Positions 22,587-33,200 of a DNA stretch of 64,000 nt are shown here, one piece after another. Location: NCBI GenBank assembly GCA_026075535.2, contig AP026548.1, forward strand, positions 4,030,001 through 4,094,000, given 5' to 3'. Made by a program: the position numbers and the translations under genes. The notes under the pieces are model-generated. The model was given only the letters and a program-made list of their open reading frames with translations, ran no database searches and was not told the origin of the DNA. The stretch is from Tricholoma matsutake (lineage: Eukaryota > Basidiomycota > Agaricomycetes > Agaricales > Tricholomataceae). How positions within the stretch are numbered: the stretch's first letter is position 1; every line of letters begins with the position of its first letter.

Positions 22587-22921
22587 GGAGTGAAGTTTGA
22601 GTGTTTGGTGTTTCAGATTTGCGATGAGCGCTGAGCGGGAACCGTGGGCGCGTTCGACTATCGGTGTTAACGGGAGGTGGGGGGTATGTCCCCAAGTGTC
22701 CTAGAAAAAGGACTAAGCGATCCGACCAGTGGGCAATGAGGAACATCGAATTTGGTGGGAAAAGTCTGATAACTCCAACAAGGGCTTGTTGACCAACAAC
22801 CAAGGCACACAGAATGGAAATTGTAGGTGCTGGGGGGTTATTGAGGTCAGGAAATTCACTGAGAGTGGTTTCAGAGTGATTGGAGTTGATTTGAAGTCGC
22901 TAGGGCGCAGGGCCCATAACC
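22587..22921 (-). other. Copia-1 leader with gag N-terminus lost
   Basis: Between the 5' LTR and the first recognisable gag residues. GGTTATGGGCCCTGCGCCC directly follows the LTR on the minus strand, at the primer-binding position. The roughly 200 gag residues expected for copia elements are not visible. Confidence 0.5.
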
Positions 22922-23241
22922 TGCTAAAGTCTGAGGTTGCCTTTAGTGCAGTTTAACCTAGCAACTGTGAAGGGAGACTCAGATAGACTGAACAGCTGGA
23001 GTCCAGAGTGAGCAACTAATTATTATATGAGACAATAAGGAGTACAGTACCTGGATTCCAGAGTGAGCAACTGAAGAGTGCAAAACTCCAGACTCTGCAG
23101 TCTACATACTGTGAAACAAACAGTGATAAACACAAGGTGGAAACTACTCTAAGTGCCCATGAGTGTAACTACAAGTGATAGGACATGGAATAGAAGTAGG
23201 ATAGAAGTAAAATAGAGAGATGGTGAATCATACATTTAACA
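22922..23241 (-). repeat. Copia-1 5' LTR
   Basis: 320 bp, one visible difference from the 3' LTR (GGATTCC against GGAGTCC). It would carry the element's promoter. Confidence 0.93.
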
Positions 23242-23246
23242 CTACA

Positions 23247-23740
23247 GAAATCCGGGGCAGGGTTTACTTGATGTGTCATACCAAGTGGGGGAGCAGAAAG
23301 GACTTGGCTTCAACTTATAAGAAGTTGTGCCCTTCTCCTCATCAAGTGTCCTAATTTCAAGGCAAGGGTAAGGAAGATGACCAGAGGTCCGGAGAATTTC
23401 TGGAGAGGATGAGCAAGAGTTCAAGATTGACTTAAGAACATAATTGGAGTTTTAAAGAGGATAGAATTAAGTGGGAGACTTGGTTGATTTACAAACTGCT
23501 GATACAAGACAAAAGTAGCTAGCTTAAATACTAAAGTCCAGAGGCGATAGGGGTTTCCGAGGCTGTGATAATTGCAAACCAACTTCTGAGATAAATAACC
23601 TGAAACCATTTCATTGAATTGGAAATGAGGGAATTTCACCTCTAGGCAGTGCTGCTGATAGGAGGTGGGCTGTGATGCAAGGCAGCTGGGAAGGGGGCAG
23701 AAAACAATTGGAAATCTGGTCAGGAGAATTGGTCTTGACA
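23247..23740 (-). repeat. Gypsy-F 3' LTR, larger part
   Basis: With 18323-18422 (100 bp) this makes 594 bp, the same length as the 5' LTR at 30179-30772. The two LTRs differ mainly by transitions. Confidence 0.9.
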
Positions 23741-23882
23741 GTATTTCCCCCTTAGTGCCGAGCCTATGAGGCACGTGAAGGTTTGATTCCAAATTGGGTA
23801 TGTTGATTTTGATGGGTTCCCAGGTTTTTCTTCAACCACCACTACCACCACTAACCTTCACCTTCCCACCCACCATACTAAC

Positions 23883-24720
23883 ATGTCCTCGCATGCAGAG
23901 AAGATCACAGCCCTCAGGGCCCAGCAAGAAAAGTTGATGGAGGAGCTCCAGCTTGAGGAAGAGGTGAGGGAGGCTGAGGAGTGCAGGGTCACCAAGGAGG
24001 CTGTGAGGGAGGTGGCCAGAGTAGAGGCAGAGAAGAAGGCTGTGGAAGAGGAGCAGTGGAAGGTGGCTGCCACCAAGAGGGCAGAAAAGAAGTGGAAAGC
24101 CATGGAGATGGATGAGGCCGAGGGGAGTGCCTCCCCCAAGAAGAAGGTGAAAGGAAAGGCGAGGGCAGAGGTGCCCAAAACTGAGGTCCCCATGCAGCTA
24201 CAAGCTGCCATTCTGTGCAAAAGGTGAGTCGCATTTTATTCTTGTTGCACTTCCATGCTGACTTCTAGTAGATGTTCAAATCAAAAATTGTTGTGTTTCT
24301 GGATGGGAACCCAGGGTCAGGCCTGTGAGCCCTGCACCAAGGTGAAACACAAGTGCAAAGAGGTCATGTAGGAGGGGCAGGTGTTGCCAGCAGGACCCAG
24401 GTTAGGGGAGAACAAGGGAGTGATGGAGTTGCTTAAGGAGTTGGTGGGGGTGGTAAATGGGATGAAGAAGGAAATGCAGGAGCTCTGGGAGCTCTCGGTC
24501 ATAAGTGAGGGTGTGATGGGCATCCAAGAAATGATGTTGGACATCCAAGGGGCATTGGATCCTGAGTGGAACCAGAAGTCTGAGGAGGAAGGGGATGAAG
24601 AAGAAGAGGACAAAGAGGAGGAGGAGGAGGAGGAGTTCGAGGTGCAAGGGGAGCTGCCAGGACTCGCAGAAGAAGCAGAGGGTGAGTGGAGGAGGAGTAG
24701 GGATTGGGCGGGGATTCAGA
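23883..24720 (+). CDS. Cys-cluster coiled-coil protein, antisense in Gypsy-F
   Basis: Exon 1 (ATG 23883) encodes MSSHAEKITALRAQQEKLME, then a Glu/Lys/Ala coiled coil and a basic SPKKKVKGKARAE stretch, ending AAILCKR. An intron (GTGAGT...CCCAG, about 24225-24313) leads to GQACEPCTKVKHKCKEVM, a C-x2-C-x6-C cluster, then a TAG at about 24369-24371. The next open part (MLPAGPRLGENKGVMELLKE...) is a helical region ending in a Glu-rich tail, with a possible splice donor near 24682. It lies on the strand opposite Gypsy-F pol, between its end and the 3' LTR. The function is unknown. A Cys cluster beside a basic stretch suggests nucleic-acid binding, but that is inference. It may be a pseudogene. Confidence 0.5.
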
Positions 24721-24779
24721 GTTCTTTAAACTTCTATATATATTTTTTGGAATGGATAAGGATCTTGTTTTGAAATGAA

Positions 24780-26785
24780 GGGGTGTTAAGTGGAAAGAGG
24801 TCTGGGTTTCCCTGGGTAATGAGTGTGAAAGTCTGTAACAAGTTCCTAGGCATGATCAAGTTCCATAGCTGGAAGCCAGGAGGTTTCTTCATCAGTTCCT
24901 TGGTAACCTTCCCACCATATGAAATAGAGTAGCTTGCATCGATGGTGGTTGTCAATTTTTGAATCGAGGATTTCTGCAATCTCGTACTCCAGTTTGTTGT
25001 CTATAATGACCAGAGGAGGTGGAGGTTGAATACAATTAGGAATTGTGTTGGGAGTGTCTTCTTCTAGTTGGGAGAGATGGAATACTGGGTGGACAGCCCA
25101 GAGGTGATCTGGAAGTCGAAGGGTAACTGAGTGGGTACCCAGATGGGCAATGATCTCGAAAGGGCCATAGAACTTTTCTGAGAGCTTCTTGGAGGGTCAT
25201 GTAGTGTGTAAGTGCTCACCTTTGATGAAGGCGTAGTTGCTGATTTTGAAGTCAGGGGCAGGGGCCCAGCGTTTATCTGCAGGACCTTGATAGCGCTTCT
25301 GTGCTTCTGTGAGTTGCTTCCAGAGTTCCTGGTGGAGATCATCAAGGTTGACCACAAAATGGCACACGCATTGTGAGGCTAGTTCACGCTCCAGGAAAAC
25401 CATGATGTTCAGGTGGTAACCCTTGTTGGTGAAGAAGGGTGAAACTCCAGTGGAAGCTGAGGGAGCATTGTTGTATGCAAATTCCCCCAAAGGTAAAAGC
25501 TGGGAACAGTTATCCTGTTGGTAGTTGCAGAAAATCTGCAAGTACTGTTCAAGGGTCTGGTTGAGGCATTCAGTTTGTCCATCACCTTCTGGATGGTAAC
25601 CTGAAGTGAAGTGGATTTTCATGTCCAGGGCTTGCCCAAGAGAGCAGAAGAAATGGGAAATGAACTTGGAACACCGGTCACAGGTGATGTGAGATGGAAC
25701 ACTGTGTTTGGAGAAGATGTGAGATGGAACACTGTGTTTGGAGAAGATGTGCATGACAAAGAGATTAGCAAGTTCCTGTGCTGTGATTTCGTTTACTGTG
25801 GGGATGAAGATGCCCTGTTTAGAGAGTCAGTCTACAATGACTAGGATGGCAGTGTGACCATTGGAATCCGGTAACTGTTCAATGAAGTCCATGGAAATTG
25901 AGTTCCAAGGCCTTTCTGGGACTGGAAGTTGCTTCAGAAATCTGTAGGGTTTGTGTCAGGGTGATTTGGAGTTTTTGCAGGTGGTACAAGACTTGCAAAA
26001 GTCCTGCACAAAGGTGCAGAGATTAGGCCAAACATATTCCCATCAGATAAGCTGAAGAGTCTTGTTTTGCCCATAGTGAACTGAGAGGATGTGGTCATGC
26101 TTGTATTGTAAGACTTTAAGATGGAGGTCCACGACATCTGGGACATAAATCTGGTCAAAGTGGCAGAGAAGTCTGCTGTCATCTAGAGACCAATTTGGGG
26201 CGGATGGTGATGGAAGGTGTGAGGAGGAGATGGGATCAAGAGGAAGTGAAGATTGGATATTGTTGTGGAGTTTTTCAATGTCCATGAGAATGGCTTGATG
26301 GATGATAGGAGTAGCAAGGAAAGTGGCTCGGAGAGAGGATGTGAGTTGTTCTTGAGTAAAGACTGGATGGAAGTTGCTTGGATTTACCGAGGTGAAGTCA
26401 CTATTTCCCCCTTTGCAGTAGACGTCTCAGTGTCTAGTGAGTGCATCAGGTTTAGCCCCTAGTTTACCAGGGTGGAAGCAGATGGTGAGGTTGAACTGTG
26501 AAAGGTATTCTGACCACCGAGCTTGATGACAAGTAAGGGGTTTTGTGGTACTGAAGTATTCCAAGTTTTTGTGATCTGTGACCACATCTACTGGATTTCT
26601 GGAACCTTCGAGGTACTGTCGCCAGTGTTTGAAAGCTTCAAAGATAGCCAGAAGTTCCTTGTCGTGGGTGTCATAGTTCAATTCAGCTGGGTTGAAGGAA
26701 TGGGAGTGGAATGCAACTGGGTGGATTTCTCCATCCGAGGTATAGATGGAAAGGATCGCTGATAAGGCATAGTCTGAGCATCAGG
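24780..26785 (-). pseudogene. Gypsy-F RNase H, integrase and chromodomain
   Basis: RNase H reads SDYALSAIL, then NYDTHDKELLAIFEAFKHWR and VVTDHKNLEYF. Integrase zinc finger: HDHILSVHYGQNKT...CKSCTTCKNSK. Core: [16 protein letters not shown] (Asp), then CDRCSKFISHFF (Asp with Gly to Cys change) and TSGYHPEGDGQTECLNQTLE (Glu). The C-terminal block is YGPFEIIAHLGTHSVTLRLP. A chromodomain-like tail follows (LEYEIAEILDSKI ... LYFIWWEGYQGTDEETSW). Several TGA/TAG stops occur. A 30-bp in-frame duplication lies at 25691-25750 and a foreign insert at about 26786-26940. Confidence 0.85.
25691..25750 (-). repeat. 30-bp tandem duplication inside Gypsy-F integrase
   Basis: GAGATGGAACACTGTGTTTG plus GAGAAGATGT is repeated exactly, so the protein repeats the 10 residues HSVPSHIFSK. 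It keeps the frame but sits just before the second catalytic Asp and probably disrupts the fold. Confidence 0.9.
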
Positions 26786-26940
26786 AAAAACACTTTTGGA
26801 CTCAGAATACTCCCAGGGTTCCTGACTGTTCTCAGGGTACCTGGCTCTTCCCAGGGCTTCTCAAAGTATCTCAAGGGAATACAGGGTACCTCAGAAACAC
26901 ATATGGTTTTTTAGTAAACACCATGAGTATCTACCACAGT
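26786..26940. mobile_element. About 155-bp insertion of unknown type in Gypsy-F
   Basis: The Gypsy-F frame runs ...RIILET into unrelated sequence and resumes at SDYALSAIL, where relatives read ETDASDYAL without a gap. The insert contains CAGGGTACCT twice and has AAAAACAC near one end and TAAACACC near the other. I see no clear target duplication or poly-A. A small MITE or SINE is possible. Confidence 0.4.
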
Positions 26941-28128
26941 GTCTCCAAGATAATGCGGGAGTCCAGTAGCCATTGAGTGAGTATTGGGGCATGAGTGAAT
27001 TCTTCTTTTAGTTTGTTGAAGGCTTCTTGACATTTCTTGCCAAAGTCCCAAGGCATGTGCTTCTGGGTGAGTCTGGTGAGAGGGATGACAATGTCGGAAT
27101 ATCCATGGATGAACCGTCGGTAGAAGTTGCAGAATCCAAGGAAGGATTGGATATCTTTAACCTTTCGAGGTTCGGACCAGTCAAGGATGGTTTTGACTTT
27201 ATCTTCGGACATCTGGAGCCCATCTGGAGAGAGGATGAACCCCAAGTATTCCATGCTGTCTTTATGGAACTCACATTTCTGCAGAGCAGCATAGAGGCCA
27301 TTTTTCTGGAGTCTCCGGAGGACTTCCTTGATGTGAGCCTTATGTTGACTCATGTCGTTGGAGTAGATTAGGATATCATCAAGGTAGATGACATCTAATA
27401 GGTCACTGAAGATGTCATTCATGAGGCACTGGAAGGCAGCAGGTGCGTTGGTGAGTCCGAAAGGAACCACCAGCCATTTGAAAGAACCGTAGCATGTGCA
27501 GAAAGTGGTCTTCCATTCATCTCCCTCAGCAATGTGGACTAAGTGATAGGCATGCCAGAGGTCAATTTTGGTGAACACATGTGCCTTTCCCAGAGAATCC
27601 AGGAGATCTGAGATTAGAGGAAGTGGGTAGCAGTTTTTTTTGAGATGCGGTTGAGTCCCCGGTAGTCGACGCAAAGTCAGAGACTCCCATCCTTTTTCTT
27701 GAAAAAAAGTATAGGACTGCCATGAGGGGATTTGGAGGGGCGGATGAAGCCCAAGTGAATGTTTTCTTCAATGAATATTTGGAGGGCCTCAAGCTCAGAG
27801 TGAGAGAGGGAGTATGTGCAACCCGGAGGTGGGGGAGCATTATCCTCCATCTTATCTTGAGGTCATAGGGACGGTGTGGAGGAAGGGTGTTGGCTTTCTG
27901 TTTGTTAAAGACATCTGCAAATTTGTGATATTCTTCTGGAACATCTGAAAGGTCCAGAGGATTCCATACACTACCAAGGATTTAGCCACCAGTCCTTCGG
28001 GGGAGAATGTCATCTGAAAGGCAACAGCCCCAGGAAGTTTGCTTGCATGCATGTAAATGGCAGCATTGATGCTCAGTAAAAAAGTATTTTCTGGGAAGTC
28101 ACGTGATTGTCAGACTATAGTCATGTGA
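26931..28128 (-). pseudogene. Gypsy-F reverse transcriptase
   Basis: Pre-RT blocks (SPEGLVAKSLVVYG, EEYHKFADVFNKQKANT-like, [13 protein letters not shown]) are in shifted frames. A long intact stretch follows: KKNCYPLPLISDLLDSLGKA, FTKIDLWHAYHLV, GSFKWLVVPFGLTNAPAAF, catalytic VIYLDDILIYSND and the thumb IQSFLGFCNFYRRFI. The YLDD box is intact. Confidence 0.88.
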
Positions 28129-29945
28129 CTATGGGAAAATCCTTGGTTTACTGAGATTGATGAAAGAGATCTCAGGAGGTACAAGTTTTGAGGGTTTAGT
28201 GATTACAGGGTTTTTGTGGGTTTCCACTGGAAGGTTTGGAGGTGAAGGTGACTCACACAAGATAGGAGAGTTGGAGGACGTTGAGGGGGCAGGACCTCTT
28301 TGAGCTGCAGAATGGAAATTCATTTGGCCTGAAGACCAGTCAATCAATGGATTGTATTGCTTCAGCCAGTTATGACCAAGTACTGCAGAACAGGAAGAGT
28401 CCAGTGAGGTTACATAAAATGTCAGATTGAACACTTCACCAGATGGAAAAGTGACTGGGAGTTCCATGACTTGAGTTATGGTGGAGTTACAAGTTCCATC
28501 AAATAGTTGGAGTCTGATCGGAGGAATGGTTTTGGTACCAAGTTGGTTGTCCCACACAAATGATGACTTGAGGAAACAATGTGAGGAACCAGAGTTGATA
28601 AGAGTTCGGATTCTTAGGGAATGTTTGAAAAGGGATAGCAGGATGGTAAGGGATTCAGGATCAGAAAGAGCAGACACATTGAGACGGACATAAGCAGCCA
28701 GTTGGGAAAGGTCAATGCAGCCCTCAGCCCCAGTGGCATGTTCCCGAGGGTTGCAGACTATTTTTTTTGGTCCACAGAGTCTGGCTTGGACTTGGTGACT
28801 GCTGCAGTATGGGCTTTGGCCACTTTGGACTTTGGACAATTTCTGGCTCCATGTCCTTTCTCGCCACAGTCGAGGCAAAGTCCTTCTTTCATGCAGCGTT
28901 CCGGTTAGTTTACCGTCTTTCCCCAACTTGTCAGAAATAGAGTTTTTTGGCTTGTCCTTCTGGAAGTTGTTCTTCAACCCAGAGGAGCTGCCAGACAAGG
29001 ATTGGTTTGTGCAGCTGGTGCTGGACGAGGGCTGGGGTTTGGACTGAGTGTTGGAATTGGAGCTAGGAGAACCTTTAGATTCCTTCTTTCTGGTGTGTGC
29101 AGAATGTCTGGGGGTCTTTGCTTCTAAGCAGGTTTCTTCTTCCTGCATCCAATAGATGTTGTCAGCATCCTGGGCTTCAAGATGTAGGGATGCTAGAGTA
29201 TTGGGTCATCCCCCCCATAAGACTTCTATGCGGAGACGGAGCAGAAGACCACAGAAATACCGGTTGCAAAGAGCCTCATTCCAATTGACCCGGGAAGCCA
29301 GTTCCAAGAAGTCCACATTATACTTCACTATTCTTCCACCTTTCTTCATTGTGAGTTCTGAAAGAGCCTTTTCCGCATCCCTGACAGGGTCATGAGGACC
29401 AAAATTACTTTCCAACTCACTAAGGAATACCTCGTAGTTCCACATCCAATGGGCAGAAGTTGTTGGGTCATTGAGTCCAGGTTCAAACCAGCTAAGGACT
29501 GACAGGAAAGGATGAATAGGATCTTCTTTTTGTCAGAGGTGAAGACCTGAGGACAATCACAGAAGTGAAGGTTGCACAAGACTAGGAAGTCCCAAAGTTT
29601 CTGGGGATTGGCCCCATTGAAAATGTCAGGATCACGAACTTTGATCTTCTCAGTCTTGGGTGCTTGGTTCTGCCGGAGGGTTCAGAGACTATCTGAGAGC
29701 TCAAAGAGAGCATTGAGGAACCTATCTCCTGGATCAGGATTTCCACCATCGGGAGGTAGAGGGTCATCAGGGTTGTCAGGATCGGGGTCATCCCCAGGGC
29801 CATCAGGACCACTAGGGTTGTCAGGTCCACTGGGAAGTCCATCCTCTTTACCTGGACCTTCCTTGTCGAAGGGGTTAGGTTGCCCAACATTCTCTGCATA
29901 CTCAAGTGGAGTCATATTCTGAGGGGTCTCTGGAGGTTGAGACAT
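28129..29945 (-). pseudogene. Gypsy-F gag and protease
   Basis: gag starts MSQPPETPQNMTPLEYAEN at 29945 and has an Asp/Pro/Gly-rich segment (DGPGDDPDPDNPDD). Capsid blocks follow in alternating frames (VRDPDIFNGANPQKLWDF, WNYEVFLSELESNFGPHDPV, GRIVKYNVDFLELASRVNW). The knuckle region is disturbed. The protease active site reads LINSGSSHCFL where relatives have VDSGSS, so the catalytic Asp is Asn. AVLGHNWLKQYNPLIDW is the C-terminal protease block. Confidence 0.82.
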
Positions 29946-30178
29946 GATGTTAGCACTGATGGAGGGTGCTCCAGAACTGATTTGCCTGAAGATGTTGGAT
30001 GGTCTGGTGGATGCACCAAAAGTCGAAATGTGCCTAGGGGAAGGAAGTATAGATCAGCAGATTGTTGATAATCCTGGTACTGCGCCAGTTTCTTGTAGTT
30101 TGTTGAGTCTGTGACTCAGTAGGAGTCATATGAAAAGATGAAATTGATTTGACAAGAGAAGTGAGAGTTTGTAAATAC

Positions 30179-30772
30179 TGTTAAGTACTGAGCTGGAAGG
30201 GGAAGTCATCGGAATTCTGGTCGTACCTGGGCGATGGAAGTTGTAGAGTATGGATTGAGTAAGACAGGGAATCCTACGGAAATCTGGGGCAGGGTTTACT
30301 TGATGTGTCATACCAAGTGGGGGAGCAGAAAGGACTTGGCTTCAACTTATAAGAAGTTGCGCCCTTCTCCTCGTCAAGTGTCCTAATTTCAAGGCAAGGG
30401 TAAGGAAGATGACCAGAGGTCCGGAGAATCTCCAGAGAGGATGAGCAAGAGTTTGAGATTAACTTAAGAACGTAATTGGAGTTTTAAAGAGGATAGAATT
30501 AAGTGGGAGACTTGGTTGATTTACAAACTGCTGATACAAGATGAAAGTAGCTAGCTTAAATACTAAAGTCTGGAGGCAATAGGGGTTTCCGAGGCTGTGA
30601 TAATTGCAAACTGGCTTCTGAGATAAATAACCTGAAACTGTTTCATCAAATTGGAAATGAGGGAATTTCACCTCTAGGCAGTGCTGCTGATAGGAGGTGG
30701 GCTGTGATGCAAGGCAGCTGGGAAGGGGGTGGAAAACGATCAGAAATCCAGTCAGGAGAATCGGTCTTGACA
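30179..30772 (-). repeat. Gypsy-F 5' LTR
   Basis: 594 bp, uninterrupted. It gives the undisturbed Copia-1 target (CCTACGGAAATC at about 30274). TTGTC follows directly at 30773. Confidence 0.92.
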
Positions 30773-31227
30773 TTGTCCAATGTGTGCTGAAGTGTAAGGA
30801 GCCATAAATCTTTGGTCAGTTCTGCCCTACTTAAGCCAATCCTCCATTTCATCTGATTTTAGCTCACCATTGTTGGTTATAAAGTTCCAACTTTCAGTCC
30901 TGTCTCCTCCTCCCAGGCTTTTACCCAAGCTTGAAGTTCTGGGAATGCATCATCCTTATGCTTCAGTGGTATTGACCAAGAAAAGGAGGTATGATCATTG
31001 ACAATACCCATAACATAGGAGTTACCAGTACATGAAGTAACTGCATATGGTACAGCTAAGTCCACCCAAACCTTCTCTAATTTCCTGGTCACTCTATGTC
31101 CCCCCCCTTCAACATGTTTCTTTGGTACTGGCATCTTTGTCTGTTTGCCAAGTACACAAGATTCACATTTAGAAAGCTTCATAGGAAATGACTTGGGCAT
31201 ACCTGCAATAGTGCCTTTTCTTGGCAA
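30773..31227 (-). pseudogene. Copia-2 pre-integrase and integrase fragment
   Basis: Zinc-finger end CESCVLGKQTKMPVPKKH, then TRKLEKVWVDLAVPYAVTS (first Asp), GIVNDHTSFSWSIPLKHK, AWVKAWEEETGLKVGTL, then TNNGELKSDEMEDW and APYTSAHIGQ up to the Gypsy-F junction. The second catalytic Asp (TDNGE) reads TNNGE, and a TAG interrupts (WLK-stop-GRT). The remainder is at 18233-18322. Confidence 0.82.
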
Positions 31228-32082
31228 GGATTGATAAGATAGTCCTCATTCATACTTGACAACATCACATGATGAAAATGTTACTTTCCATAACAAAATG
31301 AGAAAATCAACAATTCTTTGTAACAATCTAGTTTTGACTGATTCTAGGCCTGAGGAATTGAGCAGAAAGTGAAAAACTTAAATTTCTCAGAGCCAAAAAA
31401 TTGATTCTGTAAGTATTGAGAGAGGGGTGCAAATTTTAGTATCTATCCAGCCAACCTCAAAAAGCATCAAACATCATGTACAATGCCTAAGCTCAAGAAA
31501 ATAATTTTTTTTGAAGATCCTCACAACATGGGTGAGTTTCAATGGCAGAAAATGCAAGCATGAAAATCTAAAGGAAAAGGAAAATGCAGTGAGTTTGTTT
31601 TGATGTGTTGTGCAATGTGCTAATATTAACAAGTTACTTGTCCAGTTGGGCCATGGCTATGCCTGGAGTGAATGAGTCCTCACTTCATGGACTTTTTTTT
31701 CTTTAGTCTGCAATTATTTTCAACCGACTCCTGTTGCGCCACTGAAAAGACACATAGGATACCAGACAAACAGGAAGGCGAGGCTCAAACAAAGTTAAGT
31801 AGGATGGAATTGGGCGAAAGACAAAATGAGCCATGAAAATGCCTTCCTATCTTCTTAGATTAGTCTTTAGAAAAACTCACCTATCCTGATTGTATGCACT
31901 ATTTTTGGCTACCAAGATCAATGATGACATAAGTGGCAAATAAACTCGTTTAGTTACCGGAGATGACGTCTATGCTTTTTGGACCTCCTGGTCGATTGGC
32001 ATTAATTGGTGTTCTCATAAAATCTTCATAGTATCGCCTTGACTTCAGATGTTGAATTATAACCTATTCCTTAACTCAAAAA
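31228..32082. other. No recognisable gene
   Basis: AT-rich, no long frame and no repeats that I can tie to another element. Confidence 0.4.
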
Positions 32083-32316
32083 TTAAGTTTTTTTAAAGTG
32101 CCCTGAACAGCCAAGCTCTACAAGGACAGCCCATTTGACCAGGATTATGCTTCCTGAGACAATAAAACTACCATGGAACCGCTGCAAAACAGCGGTGATG
32201 GTTGGCAAAAAGAAGGCCAAAACAAACAGAGGCCAATACAGCCCATGCAGAATGGCAATTGCCGAACGGAAGTTCGGGGACATCTTGTAGCCAGGTGCTG
32301 ATGATGGAACCTGCAC
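32083..32316 (-). CDS. Possible terminal exon of a membrane protein
   Basis: The open minus-strand frame VPSSAPGYKMSPNFRSAIA, then a strongly hydrophobic run (LYWPLFVLAFFLPTITAVL) and a second (GSFIVSGSIILVKWAVLVEL), ends HFKKT-stop. A good 3' splice site (TTGTAATTGTGCAG) with a CTAAG branch-like site precedes it at about 32318-32340, so it could be a last exon. I do not recognise it and see no upstream exon. Confidence 0.25.
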   Translation of the reverse strand: MQVPSSAPGYKMSPNFRSAIAILHGLYWPLFVLAFFLPTITAVLQRFHGSFIVSGSIILVKWAVLVELGCSGHFKKT

Positions 32317-32479
32317 AATTACAAGATTACTTAGTCAACGGGCCTTTTCTCGAGGCAGTCTAATAAAATGAGATCTATAAAATCACTACAAATAAATTCA
32401 ATGAAATAAAAATATAATATGAAGAATGGTTAGTATGGAGTACAAGAGGATGTTGGATATAAGCTATGCATTTACTAGA

Positions 32480-33200
32480 AGTGATCCATGGGAGGTGGGT
32501 GGGCATGATAGTTGCTGTTGCCTACTATGGTGGTAGTTGTGGTCGCTGTCGCCATCATCATTTGTGGCCATCACTTCGTTTGTGATCGCTGCAGTCATCC
32601 TCTGCTATTGTTCCCCTGTCATTGGTCTTCCCCCATTCACACTGCTCTCCCTGCCATTGGCTCATCCCTGTCAGCTCATCACCCTGCTTGCAGAGGCTGT
32701 GGTCATCATCCCTCTGTTGTCCTTCATCCTTGTCATCCCCATCCCTGTCCCAGCCATCCTCTTCCTCATCCCCTGGTCCCCGCTGTTGTTCTCCATCCTC
32801 TCATTGTTGGTGTCATTCTCATTGTTGTTTCCCCCCCAGCCCTGTCATTGTGGTGCCCTCTCACCATCTTCGATGTCCAACCCACAAGCAGCTGCTCACA
32901 GCAGCAGGGGTCTGGTAGGTGGGTGCTGGTGGTGGTCATCATCATCTGTGCCTTGCCATTTGTCCTTGTCACAGGGCCAAGTTGTCCCCATCATCATCCT
33001 GATCCATTATCCACCCTGCGAGCAGATACTTGCAGCAGTGGCATGGATGTAGGTCTGCTGTCTTGGCGCTGTCTCGTGGTAATAGAACCTAAATATCAAA
33101 ACAAAACATTTGTTAGTTGAAAAGAAAAGAGAAGAGAAGAGAAGAGAAGAACTTGACACTTAGGCCCAACAAACAACTCGTTTGTGGCCGTACATTGCAT
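32480..33200. mobile_element. hAT-type core relic
   Basis: CCTGTCATTG/CATCCC-rich sequence like that at 53390-53800, a CTGCGAGCAGATACTTGCAG palindrome at about 33017, an intron-like reverse segment and a decayed GGCCCAACAAAC/GTTTGTGGCC palindrome at 33165-33190. These are core modules of hAT-1, hAT-2 and hAT-3, but I cannot find terminal inverted repeats or a target duplication here. Confidence 0.4.

Larger units (their letters stand above)
18423..23241 (-). mobile_element. Copia-1, young Ty1/Copia element
   Basis: Two 320-bp LTRs (18423-18742 and 22922-23241) show one difference by eye. The plus strand runs TGCTAAAG...ATTTAACA. Target duplication is CTACG (18418-18422) against CTACA (23242-23246). 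The undisturbed Gypsy-F LTR at 30179-30772 has CTACG, so the right copy changed by G to A at a CpG. A polypurine tract (CAAGGGGGGG on the minus strand) abuts the 3' LTR. It lies inside the 3' LTR of Gypsy-F. The element is recent but its polyprotein is defective. Confidence 0.95.
18323..30772 (-). mobile_element. Gypsy-F, Ty3/Gypsy element with antisense gene
   Basis: LTRs of 594 bp: 30179-30772 (5') and 18323-23740 (3', split by Copia-1). They run TGTTAAG...CTTGACA on the plus strand. The target duplication TTGTC is perfect (18318-18322 and 30773-30777). The minus strand codes for gag (from 29945), protease, RT, RNase H, integrase and chromodomain, all with scattered stops. A plus-strand gene lies between the end of pol and the 3' LTR. 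The polypurine tract AAGGGGGAAATAC precedes the 3' LTR on the minus strand. Removing the element rejoins a Copia-2 integrase frame. Confidence 0.92.

Noticed and set aside
23858..24234. Ser/Ala-rich minus-strand frames opposite 23883-24227
   Set aside because: Shadow of the Glu/Lys-rich plus-strand exon.
32512..33120. 202- and 171-codon Ser/Pro/Val-rich frames
   Set aside because: Composed of CATCCC/TGTCATTG-type repeats shared with the hAT-2 core at 53390-53800. No protein-like conservation.
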